Positions 25,801-40,800 of a DNA stretch of 64,000 bases are shown piece by piece (position 1 is the stretch's first letter; each line of letters starts with the position of its first letter). Below the pieces are notes generated by a model that did no database searches, was not told where the DNA came from, and saw nothing but the letters and a program-made list of their open reading frames with translations. Both the position numbers and the translations under genes were made by a program. Source of the DNA: Zygnema cylindricum (lineage: Eukaryota; Streptophyta; Zygnematophyceae; Zygnematales; Zygnemataceae); contig JBBHKE010003321.1 of assembly GCA_037447655.1 (NCBI GenBank), positions 82,034-146,033 on the forward strand, written 5' to 3'.

Positions 25801-28800
25801 TTACTCCCGTTAACTTGTTGTAACTTACGTCTCTGAACATAATTTTTTCACAGGGTATGTCAGTCAAATGTTACGTTTATCTCTTTTCACAAGTTGTGTT
25901 CTAAATCATTGAAATATCCTTCTTTAACACAAATAATCAGAAACAGAGCATACATAACAAGCACTTTTGTTCCAGAAAATGCTGAAAAATGGGGATGACA
26001 TGTTTGAATGTAGATTTGACGGAAACAAAAATTAAATTACGCGACATATATAGATCCACATGGATATGACGTGGATAATTGGAATCACAACAAAAACGGT
26101 ATACCCCACCTTTTTTTAGCTCATCTAAGTATGTTCAGATTTTGGCAGTTCTGAAAGTATAAATAGCAGCTCAAAACAATATAATTTCCCTATGATTTTT
26201 TTTTTATTTGTTATGAATCATGGTGGCAGCTCACTTGAACTCTAAATAATATTAAGTGCACGATTGGATTGAAAGTAGTCTTGACTTACAGGTAACGTAG
26301 CTGGCCATTAGATCCTAGATTTGACGGTAGTTTTCCAGTGAACCGGTTGTTTGACAGAGATCTGTCCAAAAATTAAAAAGGACAACGTTTCAAAATTAAC
26401 ACCAGTTTGTAATTTTCTGTGGTAGTAGAAATATGATAGTTTTTTGTTCAAATAATGTAAATATGACTTTCCCTCGCAATCCACTGTCGACGATCACAAC
26501 TTATAAAATTTAGCCATTTAGCCATTTGCAAACTAACTGTTGAACTTTGTTTCAATGAATAAATTCTGATGCACGCAATTACTTACAACCAGTTAACAGG
26601 CGGATTTGTCATAGTGGCAGGAATGGTCCCATTCAGCAGATTGTTGTTTAAATATCTGTTGCAGTCCCATCCAAGTACAATGACAAATAAAATCAAAATC
26701 AAATGACAAAAGAGAAATAAACTTACGGCTAAGTGACTTGTACGACTTAGAGTTTAAATGTCGTTTTAGTAATTTTGCAAAAGTTGGATAAGAAGGCAGC
26801 TTACATAATGTTTAAGCTTGGGAACTTGCTGAAACTAGGGGGAATTGGTCCGGTCAGATTGTTATATGACAGATCCCTGAAGAATAAAAAATAAACGTTC
26901 CTAATCAAAACAGAGCAGACACTGCTTCAAATGCAGAAATCCATCAATAAAATTAATCGCTTTTTCACATAAAGCAATCAAAAGGTGGAATACGTGTGGT
27001 TTGATGTTTCCACTGCTCATCAAGATGCTCTTAAGAACATTAACATTCGTCACCAGCTGGACCAAAAGAAAAGGGCAGTTTGCCAAATTGTTTTCGTCAA
27101 TAGCTAAAAAGGTTTGAAAACCTTACATCCATGTGAGCTGACTTAAGTCTCCAATGTTTGGTGGAATTGGCCCAGTCAGCTTATTGCGTTCAAGTAACCT
27201 GGTGAATGTATCAGGGAAACAGTCCTTTAGACCCTGAATCTAAATTTGAATGTTGTGCCATTAAATTACTTAAGAGGTCAGAAAAAAAAGGCAAAAAACA
27301 GAGACTCTGGTACATGATGGAAGTAAAGTGCAGCTAAATGATCTCGGTTTAGGAATGTGCTCGAATTGAAATAACATTCAACAAAATGATTAATCGTTCT
27401 CCACTGGGAAAGAAAAAAAAATTGTCGTCAACTTACAATTCTTTCAGCTGCCATAATTTCTTTATTTCGAGTGGTATTACTCCACTCAATGCATTGTTAC
27501 GAAGCCAGCTGTAAGATGGAAAAACGTGTCATTATTTTTTTTAAATTGTCAAACAGAAAAGTGCAAAAAAATGAGAGAGGACAACCCCATTCCAACCGCA
27601 ACACAATCATAGTCACTAAAAAGAGCACAACTGGAGTAAAAGTAAAACTAGCGTCTGGTGGGGAGAAATCCAAAATCTATGACCAGAATAAATCCTAGAA
27701 CTCTGGTCAGAAAATACTCACAGATATTGAAGACTGGTACAATATTGAAAGGACGTTGGTATGGAACCATTAAGTGAGTTGTCATTCAATTTTCTGCATC
27801 ACCCAGCTTAGCAGCTTAATCCAATTTTTGGACCAAAAAAAATTTTGTCGTGTACCTTGGAGGCTACATTTGCTGCAAAGAAAGTCGGTCAGAACTTATA
27901 TGCATATGATGACACTAGAACCACATTATCAAATGAACCAATATGAGCTCTAGGTTTATTCTGACATCCAGAGATATTTTGGCCCTCTACATATTGACAT
28001 TGCGACTATTTATCTCTCTACTTTAAATCCAAGGTGCTCAAGGAGTGACAAAACTAGAGTGCTAAAATACTCACAGGTCCACGAGGGCACCAAGCCTGCC
28101 GATTGAATCTGGAATGTTGCCAGAAAGTTGGTTGAAATCGAGAAACCTGAAAAATCATCCGTGCTCCGATGCGTTGGGACATAGCTATTTTAACCAATCT
28201 CGTTGTGGAAATTTTACAAACCATTGCACTAAAGGTGACGCTGGTATTATCGCAATTTGCTTAGTTCCAATATGTTCTTTTCCCATTTGAACAAAATTCA
28301 TTTGCAAACGAAGAGATGAATGCTGATGTTATTTTATAACTAAGTAAAAAAAAAGAAAGAACTTCGCTTATCTAAGCTCCATTTTTTTTGCCGTTCAACG
28401 TTAGAGTACTCACAAGTGCGTCAAAGATGTTAGACCTCCAATGCTCGGCGGGATTGGGCCACTTAGCTGGTTACCTGTTAGTCTTCTGTCATTTACTCAG
28501 AGAACATTATACAGAGTCATCAATAGGCAAATTGAAGCTTTTTCGAAAAGCTCACGGAGTGACCTCATGTAACAAAGTTTTGATGTGTCAAAATTCATCT
28601 ATTTAATACAGAACTTGGTGGGATACAGTAAATATTAAATGTTGGGATCCGGCAGTTTAAGTTAATGGCTAGTGAACTGAAACTAAAAGTTCCAGATTAA
28701 AACACTGACCCAATCAATTTCCTAGCTTGAGAATTTCCCTCATAAATAAATATAGCAATCAAAAGTAATCTTTAAAAAGAGACGAGGCGGAAATGCCTGA

Positions 28801-31800
28801 TTTTGGTTCTTGGAATAGTATGTGCCCCATTCGAATTATAGAAATAATTTTTGCTTCACTAACAAAGGAATGAGTATTGCCTAAATTAGAGATTCATTGC
28901 TTACAGTTCTTGGACGTTTATAAGTCTTCCAATAGTAGATGGAACTCCTCCAGTCAAAGACATTAGCGTGAGAGACCTTGGGATAGTCAAGAAAAAAAGA
29001 AAGGATTGTCAGTTTTCCAGTTTATATTGTCTTTGCCAACTTTTGTTGAAACTACCCTACGAGTGTTACATCAATTGTTTCACAAGGAAACATAAACGAT
29101 ACGACTATGTTTGAACACATCATTGGGATTTTTTTGTGAATTATCGTCGTGTGAATCGTTTTTACTATAAATCTATATTCTAGTAAAGATTCAATATTAT
29201 GCTACAACCATTTCGGGTCAATCATATACCTCTCAAAAGTAATTTGTTAACTTAGCCTCCTTATCTTCGTATAAACTACTCTCCACATGTTTGAATATGC
29301 CTAAAGGCATACCCAACCGAACTTTAACATATTCCTACCAGTAATACGGGTTGACTGATAACATTGATAATTTGGCAAAGTTGTGACATACAAACTCAGG
29401 TAATGTATGTTTTCCTAGTTTTTTTTTGTTTTTTTTTATTATTTTTATTTTGTTATATTTATTTATTTACTAATTGATTTTCTTATTTTAACATCAAAAT
29501 TTAGTAAAACAAAAAAAACAAATGGTAACCATCACAGATTGCTCATCTTCAAGGCAGGGAACGGTGATGTTTGCGGTCCGGCAAACATTCAAAAAAAAGT
29601 TTGGACGAAGTCATATTCGACGTGATACCCAACGACCAAGGTATCAAAGACGATCTAAGGAAGGAACTAAACACAATGAAAATATCAGACTCGGAGCATT
29701 AACCTTTCGAAATCATGTTAGAAGTTCCAACCAGATTGTTGTAAATCACGTGAATACAAGAAAAAACTTCTTCGTGTTTTGTGATATATGGTATGTCCCC
29801 ATATACTTCTAACTTAGCGAACTTACTTTCTATTTTAGCGCGGATCCGTTGGACCCGGTTTGTAAGTGTCCTTGTGTGTAAGGGTATGTCCCCATGTGCC
29901 AAAGTAAGGGTTTTCTGTCGTTTTCCTGTAAAACTTAGCCCCTTACCGCGTAAGTTTTATCGTAAAAATAAACGGAAAAAAGAAGTACATTTTGCGTCAT
30001 TGTCGAATTTAGAATGTACTACATGTTGTCGTCTTGTGTTCTTCTACCCACGGCCACGCCAAAAAACGTCATCTTCAAACTTTTCTTCAAAACACATGCG
30101 TGATGTGTTTTAACCAAAAAAAAATTGCTAAACAAATAGGAACAAATATTCGCAGGTGTAAATTTTTTTTAAATAATTCAAATGAATTCAAGCCACAATG
30201 AAAAGTACACAATTCGCTATGTTTTGTCCGTTTGCATCTATCAAAGTACACAATTTGTTTCGTTTTGTCAAGTGGAGGGCGCCACATCAACTCCCACTCG
30301 CCGCCTCTCACAAACAATTATACGACGTCACAAACAATTTGGAACAATTTAGTGCGTCATCACAGATTGTAGACGCTGGCATTCATCACAGGCTTGTCAG
30401 CGTATACAATCGTCACACCTTTAAGTTTTAATTTCTGTTACACAAAGGGACACCTGAAATAAGCGTCTCCCGGATATGCGCTAAAAAATAAAGTAAGTTC
30501 GCTAAGTTACAATTACATGGAAAGACCCTAAGAACAGATTCGTAATTTACGTTTGTGACGATTGTATACGTCGACAATACCTATGACGGCTGTCAACGTC
30601 TACAATCTGTATTGTTGCATGTTATTTTTTGGAACTACTTGTGACATCGCATGTCACGGTTTTTTTGAAATGCTTGTGACGTTGCATGTCTTACCAAGAT
30701 ATTGTAGACGTACCGCCTTCCAGCCTGTATCGTCTCACGGTCGAAGAAGATGCGCTGTGCCTTTGCGTCGCCTGTCTAGTCAATGTGAAATGGCATCGAA
30801 ATCTTAAGACCCCCGTGAAAAAAATTCCGTAACGGACGAAAACTGACTAAACAAAACAAATTGTGTACTTTTCTTTGTCGTACTGAACCAAAATGGACAA
30901 TACATAGCGAAACGTGTACTTTTCCTCGTCGCTTGAAATTGTTTGAAAGCTTTTTGAAAATTTTGCCACGTGCAAATACGTCTTCCTATTTGTTTAACGA
31001 AAAAACTTTCCTTTAAAACACATCAAAAATAGGAAACGAAAGGCCAAAATTTTACTCTTAAGAGAACGAGCATTGAAAGCTCTTTATATCAACTATCGGA
31101 ACGTGAAATTTGGTGAGAAGATGGAAGAGAAATGGTAGGAAAACGAGATCAGGAAGCCATGGCCGAATGTTTGAGAAGCCGCCGGCGGAAAACAAAAGTT
31201 ATAAAGATATGGAAAGATTCACTCAACCGCCTCATAACTTCTCCCTTAACGAAATATGATGACGACAATTTTTTTTTCCCTTAGGTACATCAGGTGTCCA
31301 ATCGCTTCTCTCTATGGAACTACAACATAATATGAGAAGATTACATGGTCTTCTCTATCCTCTTATATCCAAATTTATGTGACGTTTATTTCACTTTATA
31401 AGACTATTTCGATAATCACCACACCATTTAATCAGAAGCTCTACTTGCTCCGAAACAGAAACTACATAATGTACCTTTGTGCGACTTCGGCTTATCCGCC
31501 AATTCACGGAATATCGGCCATAAAGCAGATTCTCATAATATCCAACAGATAAAACACGAGATTTTCAATTATCACACTGTCATGATTTTTTATCATACAT
31601 CCAACTGAAACACCTAACTCCAACATTTCCTTATCCAAACCAGAGCCTTTGTGGCATGGCACACAACCACGTACTCAAATTCCATTGAGACCAATACCAT
31701 CGTTGCTTGGAGGACAAGAGGTTCGCGAAATTGCTACTCCACTAAAGACAATCGTAACTGGGCGTCAAATTTCACAATGAAAAATCGTTGCCAAAAACTA

Positions 31801-34800
31801 CATCACAATTTACATTCCAAAATTTTGTTTATTGTCTACAAAATTTCAAAATCCATAATAACGACGAGATACCTACAGATTCGTTCGATGCTTCCCAATG
31901 GATTTTTCTTTGGTGCTTGGCAATCCTTGCTGACAATGGAAACCTCCACCGAATTATTACGTCGTATACCAACGCTAAGGTACATTAGGCATTTAATCGC
32001 CTCTTTATGGGAAACATTAACCGTTCGAATGCCTTCACACTTACTATACTGTAATATGGGACTTAGCAGTGTAAAAAAAGGCTTCACATCTAAGATGCGA
32101 AAAACGCGGTAGTACTTTTTAACAATACTACTCTTGACTTCAACCTGCGTCACCCGACTCTATACTATCCAAAGCTACAAGTACGCAATGATTCCTTGAA
32201 CTTAGGTCCTCGAAAACTGGACTTTCTTTGACTTGGCTCACAAGACGGCAACAAGACGGCACATTGAGAGAAGATTGATCTTTCAATCGCTCTGGTGTAA
32301 GCCTCGGTTTGGCGAATGGCGAGGGTGTAGTTTTCTTCTTACTCCCTCCTAGAGTCACTTCATTCACTCATGGCAATTCCTAACGGGGGTAAATCACGCT
32401 TCAATACCAAATGATAGGATCGTACTCACATGTAGAGTGTGTGGCACATCACACACGTATATACAAGCGGAAGCACACAAAACACTCACACCTAATCATC
32501 CCTCTAAAAGGTGGCTCGGCAAAATGCACATACATTTAGCAGAAGCTTTTCAACGTACTCTCTCTCACACAACTCTTTTCTTTATTCCTTGATTGCTTCC
32601 TCTAAACTTACTGTGCATAGGATATACATCACTACCTACCTAAATGTTCTACATTTTCACAAAAACCCCTAATACAAGAAGAGAGACACTCACCGAAACA
32701 GACAAAAAGACGAATAAACAAAAACAGACTTCACCAACACTCAAAGGTGCGCATCAAAACCAGAGTACTATGTGACGCACCACGAAATAGTACATGCATA
32801 CAGCAACGACTAACTAAACATACATTTTGAAGCAAACAGAGCTGATATGCCGCTGCACAAAATGCATCCTACCAAAACCGAATTCATTGTCTAAAGTAGC
32901 CCCTTTCAAGAGGCTCATTACGCTATTTTCAGTTATTATGTTTTTTGCATTACCAGACAATTACAAATTTTATAAACTTTTAAATTCCATAGGTGTACGA
33001 TTTTTAAACAAAAATAGGTATATTTCAACAATGAGGTTATATGTTCCTTGAGAATGAACTATTTTTGCATCATTTCGAAAGGAGGGCTCATTTACAAAAT
33101 TTGACAAACATTATGCATTCATTCAAAAACAAATGGTATAACTCCAGAAAATCAACGGTTGATGAAATTATTTAAGAAAAATGTGCTGCAAAGTAGTTAG
33201 TTCACTTACAATTTAGTTAGTCCCACGAGATTTCCAATAGAAGCGGGTATTCTCCCCGTGAAGTTGTTGGGAGCAGTAATTTCTCTGGGAAAATCCAACA
33301 AATATTTCCAATCTACAATTCATTTTTTCCATAAAAAAAAACGAGTCCACTGTGAAGTTTGGAGTAATTCGTTGCATCAATTAGAAAAACTTAAACCAAA
33401 TATCTACCTCTATCAAAAAAAAAAAAAAAAGACACTACTTACAAGGTTGGAAGACCGACAAGATTCCCAATGTTGTCAGGAAGGTTTCCCGTAAAAAAGT
33501 TGTCATTCAGTTGCCTGAAAAGCACTCACATATTAAATAAAATTTAGGAGGGACCATGCATAAAAACGACTATTCAAATCGTTGAAGTTGAACCTAGGTA
33601 GCTACTGATTGGCCCGTAGTGACACTTGACAATGTATGTACTCTTAGAGGACATTGTGACATTGTGACAATTGACAAATCGACAGAGTGTTCCCGTTTCA
33701 GTTAGTTTCGGTTCAGTTTGGTTTTGTTCACTCGGTTCAGTTGTTTTAAATCTGTACGTCTATTTTCATTCGTGTGAAGTGTTGCGTGGGACCTTGCTTT
33801 CAACCCAGCGCACTACCGTGGTTTAATGAGATGCCAAAATGTTTTGTGGTGTAATGTTTGTGGGGGTACTTTTTCTATGCCGTACATCCTAACAGTAGAG
33901 TTACTAAGGTTGGAAGAAATCTTTTGTGAGAGTGAGAGTGTTGCGAGAAAATCAGCCAAACATATGTGTAGTGAGCTGATTTTGTTTCCATGGACATAAC
34001 GATTTGGATGTGATTCCTTTTTGTGTTGTGATAAATGCTTCCGCTGGTCATTTGGTGAAAAGAGCCAATCATTTGGCATCGGACCGGGCTTAACTCCAGA
34101 GTAGTGTGTTTGATTCATAAGTGAGTGACTTTGCAACGGGAATGAAAAAAAAAGATGTTGTGCAATGATTGTTGGGTACGTTATCGATGCTGTGTAATTT
34201 AAGAGTTGCGATAATGACTAAGGCATAAAAAACAACGTTTGTTAATGTGAGAAGGTAGGAAGAAAAACTTTTGTAACAGTAAGAGTGTTGTAAAGCAAAG
34301 ATCTTAGCGTATTAATACGTTTTTAGCTGGTTTTGTTTACATGGACATAATGATTTGGATGTGATTATTTTGTATGTTGTGGTGAATGCTTCTGCCCATG
34401 GTTCGGTGAAATGATCCTATCATGTAATATGTTTGAGATTCAAGTCATTCTGAATAAAAATTTGAGAAATTCTATTGTTTGTTTTCGCATTATCATCCAA
34501 AAACAAAACTAGCTTGAATTATTTCAAAATTTTAATGGAGGCATACGATAAATTTTAAGCCATTCCAATCCTACAGACCACGTCAGTTGAGGTGTTTTTA
34601 CCAAACGAGTCGTAACCGTACTCACAGATCTGTTAAAGCAGTCATATTTCCAAAGGTGGACGGCAATGTCCCATCAAAATGGTTGAATTGAAGCCATCTG
34701 CAAACATCAAGTACATACAATTAGATGCTAACTAGATCTCTTTCCGTTTATTATGAAGGAATGCGATATAGCAAAAAAACATGGCTGGCAAAAATCCATC

Positions 34801-37800
34801 TTTTCTAAAATTCACGAACATTTAGGATAAATCTCGATACCCTATTCGAATATTTGTTAGAGGAATATTTGATTCCTACAATTTTCATAAACGTTGTTTC
34901 AGAAAATTATATGCTCGATGCAGCAATGAGTTTGTTTTGTTTTCCTGGTTGACGATTAACGAGACGGAATGAAAAAATCAACAAAAATGCTGATGAATGT
35001 AGAATACCAAGAAAATAAGGTCGTTAAGATAAAAGACACAAAATATCATAAAGATGAAAGACAGTTATCCGTTCAATGTAGACTTGTCCCATTCTCTGCC
35101 AGAATTTAAACAAATAAAAAAACAGTCCTCACATGAATTTTCTCAAAATACAACCACATGATTTCTCCCATTTTCCCTATCATGTTAACACTATATTCGT
35201 CAACCAAAACTATTGTTGGTGCCAGTCTAGCTAATTTTTTATTCAACAGGAAAAATTGAGTTTTCAACAAAAAATTCCTAAAACCAAGGAGCGTCGAAAA
35301 AACTCGATCGCCAACACAAATAAAAATCAATGCTCAAATCCAATTTATTTTCACACCCCAGATGACCTATGTACGATTTTTGGAAATTCAAAAATTCATG
35401 ACAAAAACTGGTTTAGAAAACCACCTTCCACAAACTACTTTAGGTGAACCGTATGATATGTCCCTTTGTCTTTTTCTGATTTCACTAAGTTTTTTTTCTT
35501 GTAACTTGTGCTCAGGTTAGTTCGTACTTTCATACTCATTTTCTACTCTGTATGTAACCTCTACCTGTGTATATAAAGACTTTCAAGTCATCATGTGCCC
35601 TAAGAAATTGTCTTTACAGTTTTGTTATGTTCACCAATAGATTCACTTTACTAAATACTCCGTCCTAGTTCGTACTGGTACTGTCCGTACTTCTTTTGAA
35701 GGCGATTCTTGATCCACTTCGCTGGCCAACTGAAATTGCTCAAAGTATCGACAAGGATCTTAACATTTTATCCAAAATCCTGTTTGTTCTTCCCCCATGT
35801 TATGATGCTTTAATAGAAGTTTTTCTCATGAAAGCTTGCCATATCTTTTTCTGAATTTACTACACTTCTTCTTGTTAGGTGATGCAATGTGGAATCAATG
35901 TTGACATTTCAATATTGGTTGATATTTAAGAGTGGTTAAGCGCTGCATCCTGCTTTATGTTTGAATGGCACGGTTATTAAGATCAACAATCTATTGGTTT
36001 GGTGATTTCCGTATTGGACTTACAATGTTTGCAGAGCCACGAGATTTCCAAATGACTCAGGAATAGATCCTGATAACAGATTATTACTCAAAGACCTGAA
36101 AAAAAAATAAACATTCATAGTGAACAATCGTTTGAAAAATATTTTGACAGTTAATATACCAACTATTACGATTTTGTGCTAGCTTTTCAATAAAATCCAT
36201 CAAAGGCTTGCAGTCAACAAATACAAAATATTGAAAATACCGTTTAATACTTTGTAAGGGTGATTCAGCTTTATACATGAAACAGTGATATATTATGTAA
36301 CCATATACAGTAATTAGCTAGATTTCGAGAAGATGACCTTCGAGATTGTTAGGAGCTCTTTTCAAACGCATTGTGTAACAACAAAATTCTACGAACTTTA
36401 CAGCCTAAAGAATATATGACAACAAAATACGTACAACCTCACAAACTAAAGAAAATACACGGTTAAAAGGCATCGTATGTTCTTTGACTTTTCAGTCACG
36501 TTTGACCTTAACAAAAATCCCAGCATTATATTGTTAAAAGACCATCATATGTTCTTTGAATTTTCAGTCACGTTAAAAAAAAAATCCTAACATTGCATTT
36601 TGAATCAACATTAGCCCCGACCATAAGAGGTTTGAACTCACAACTGGGTGAGAGATGTACAATTTCCCAACGAAGAAGGGACAGGTCCTGATAAGGAATT
36701 GACATGTAGAGACCTGATACATAACATAAATACTCAACAGCGTTAAAGAGATGTCTAAAATGCAAAAGCTATTATTCAAGCACCCATGTCAAAAGTTTCT
36801 TTGCGTTGATTTCTGTCTTTGAATTCAGCTTGCCTTGTAAATGGTTTTGCAACAAATTAAATCCGTGAAAAAAATCGAATACTTTGTGCTTGTTATCCTA
36901 TTTTTTCTTAAGAAGTTAATGCTTAAGTTAATACTTACAATTGCTGTAAGCTTATGGCACCACCAAGTGACTGAGGAATTGCACCTGTTAACTTATTGTT
37001 GTCAAGATATCTGAAAAAAAGGTACAAATTTATCAAAAAGTTAAACATATATTTTTGTATTATTTCGGCAATACTTGACTTTTAATTCACACTAACGTCA
37101 TTGTAATCCAAATACTTGAAGACAGGCAAATTATGGGAGAGAAAAGTCTTTAGTGTATGCGGTATATGCAGGTGGGCGGCAACTGTAAATATTTTTTTTT
37201 ATCTTTACGAGTAAATAAGATTAGAGATACACGTCCATCTGGTTATCCTAGAGTACCCTGGCTTTGATTGACGTTATGATAGAATGTTGGAAAATCCAAA
37301 AGTTTCCAAATGTTGGAATCCACTTGACATTGGTTGACAACTGTTGTACAAAAGAATCAACATCAAAATACTCTAATTTACTATGCACACTCTTTTGCGT
37401 CTGTTCATAGAATTACATATCTTACCAAACATCCTATTCCAATGCATCAATCACAAATTTGTACTTATAGTGCTGAAAATGTGCACTAATCCAAATCTTA
37501 CAACTTGTATGGGAGCTCTTTGATTTGGGTCAACTATATCTTAAGCTTGATGATCTATTTTAGCTTAATATGCTTTACGAGTGCAATTTTTCGATTTTGT
37601 GGATGTAAATTTTATTAGTGAACTGTTTGAAAAATCCAAAAATCAGTATAAAAAAGTGCGAAGGTCATTGAGATTTAAATACTTACAATATCCTCAGCTT
37701 GGAAAGGCGTTCCACAAGATTTATAAGTGATCCCCTAAGATAGTTGTTTGACAAATCACTGCTCCCAAAAATCACCCAAATACAATATTTAATCGTTGAC

Positions 37801-40800
37801 GCAAAAAAAATAGCAACAGCAAAAAATTTGGCCCCAAAAATTATGAATTCAAGATTATCGTAAAAACTTATTGATGATGGTGTAAATAGTTATTTAAATG
37901 AAAACTGTAACATAGAAAATGATCTCAAACATTTAGTGATTCCACATGAAATCAAAAAGAAAACAACCATGGTTGGAAAAGGCGTTTGAAAAGAGATGTT
38001 TCTGGCTCTTTCTTTGGCAAGGTCTTTTAACATGTTTTAACACGTTTTAACCCTGTTCTAGTTGATCTTTTTGCAATGAGAGAATGGAAAGATTTGATGA
38101 ACAAATTTCTGTCTTCCCTTTCATGTATAATCATAAATTTCTCACGTCTTTGCTACTGATAAAAAAGGATAAAACATCAGGTTGATTTCAGCAATTCGTT
38201 TTCAAAAAATGGTGCATTTTTTTTTGAGTTGTGATGAGATGGCCAAAAAAACTCACTCATGAATCAAGTGAGAAAAAAACAATCTATCAAACATGTTTTG
38301 TTGATAGTTAATTCATTTTCAAAGGAAATTTGTAAATTCATTGGCAAACACTAAAAACCACACCGAGTCTTCATCAACAGTTAAATGGTGAGATTAAATG
38401 GATAGGAGAAGAGGACGTCACAGTCTATGGAAAAAAAAATACAGAAGTAAACAAGTCGAAGGTTTGTTCCGGTATTAGGACAAACTAAAAGAATGCTAAC
38501 TAAAGTCTAAGTAAACGAGACAAAAGTACAATAATAAAAACTGTACATGTACAAAATACAGAAGGAATTTCGTATGAATCATCTTGTCACCTAATTACAA
38601 AGGCACATAATTTAGAATGCAAAGCGCTGAGTCTAACAAATGGTCAACCAGGTGAAGCATTGTGGAAATCCTCGTCAATGAAATTTTTGATGATTTTCTT
38701 ACAAATACACAATCTTCTCATTATCCCTCTTTTCTTCTTTTATGGGGAATAACATGTCTCACGAGACCAACAAAATGATACCACGTGGAATGCATATTTA
38801 CCAGCATCAATTGGAAATCCTGCATTTATCAAACAAGATAGATAACTGCCCTCTAACACAGCGCCTACTGCACTATACCGTGAATCGCTATTAGTATTAA
38901 TGTTTTTTCGTCTCCTAAAACATCTTTTCTCCTTACACACATGTCGGATTGTGGATCTGAAGGTTGCGGTTGAAAGATAAGATTCTCCGCTTCCGATTGG
39001 CGGTCTCAAGTTGAAAATTGGACAAACGTGTACGGAGAAAAGATGTTTTAAGTGGCGAAAAAAAAAATTAACACTAATAGCGATACACGGTGCATACATT
39101 GTGTACAATTGAGCAAGATGTGCGTTCAATAGAGGGGGGAAATGTGGTCCGTCCACACGAATTATAATCAAAATAAATGAGTGTGGACCCGCCGGACCCC
39201 ATATGAGGGCAAAGAAAGGGGACTTTGATGATGTTTGATTGCTCATAAGCACAAGTCCGACCTGGATCTAGACTGCAATAAACCATATGATTTGGTCTAA
39301 AGGTTTAAAGTTTTTTTGCACTATGGGATTGTCTGATGGTAGAAAAAAGACGGAATATTTGAAATTTCAAGCTCCATTACGTTCCTACTTAACAATTAGT
39401 GGTTTTTGTTTTGGTTGGGCTACTTTTTTCTATTTTAACCATACCAAATTTCAGATTTTTATTCTAGCCGGTTTGCACTGGAACAGTTTGTAGATTGAAG
39501 CGCAATAGCTTTTTTTAAATTCAAACTCTAATGTTCAATGTTGTCTAGAGACATATGATAGCAGATATCACGATTTTGTACAGTTCAAGTCTGGTGTTGG
39601 AGTTCTGATACTAAAATATGTCTAAAACTTTTTTATTATATTTTGTGCCCATACTTATCGTTGACATTGTAAATTACACATACTTTCACTTACGTCAGGG
39701 CCATTAGATTTTCATTGTATGCAAAACATCACAAATTTTAGTCATGATCTGTGAGAGAATTAACGACAATATGGTGATCCAATCAAATGAGAAATAACCA
39801 AATAGGATTAATAAAAATCAACAAGTTTGTGTTTTCAAACACAACTTCAAGCCAAAGCCCATGGTAATGTCCTCACTCACACTGTTTAAATACAGTTAAA
39901 ACTCACAGGTATTCAAGATTGACGAGATTTCCCAATTTTGGAGGAATTTGTCCTGCTAACTTGTTCTCCCTCAAGTTCCTGGGAAGTCAAACTAACAAAA
40001 ATATTAACGCCTTAATTTGGAATATTAAAACTCCAAAATTCCACTGCTTTGATTTCGGGAAAATGTCAACACTTCCTGACTTTTACAACACGTTGTTAAT
40101 CTCTCTAAACAGATAGTAGAATATCGATGTACAAAATTTAACATCCTATCGGATAATTCGGTTACATTTTAGGAATGGTTCTCGTTTATAAGATAATATA
40201 CAACATTTGAGCGAACGCTAGAGACAAAAGACTGGAGCCTGATTTAACAGAAAAATTTGGATGACTATCCATATCGGTCCCATTCTCAACGCATATTAAA
40301 ACCCCAAAAACATTGTCAAATGCATGAACAACCATAATGTACGTATTTTCACGTAAATTTAATTTTCTCGAATTTATTTGTCTATTGTCACTCACTAAGC
40401 CACGTGTCGTGACTGGCCAAAACTTGAACCAGGTCATTCCATGGGCCCTAAAATTAGGTCATCGTGCCAACGACCTTATGAATCTAAAATGTGACTCGAT
40501 GGGGCCTAAGCTTTAGCGATACGATTTTCTTACCTTTTCGGCATAGTTGCGTTTTGAGTGAAATATATTCAATGGTTAACCAAATTACGAGAAAAGAGGA
40601 TCAAAGGTTACAAGCGACAATCGACGAGATTCTACAAGGAGCAATGATAATAGGATCTAACAAAAAGGTTCAAAAGAAATTAGACCAAGCACATTCAAGT
40701 TTCGCTCTTAGGAAGGTATCGGCGATTTCTGGTCAAGTTACACTCCTCGACAGGTACCCGTCGTGTCCACCCTGTCGAATCCGAAAACGGTTCAGTAATT

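Noticed and set aside
31651-32112. Plus-strand frame of about 150 codons
   Set aside because: Complement of the transposase-like minus-strand sequence. No recognisable domain on the plus strand.
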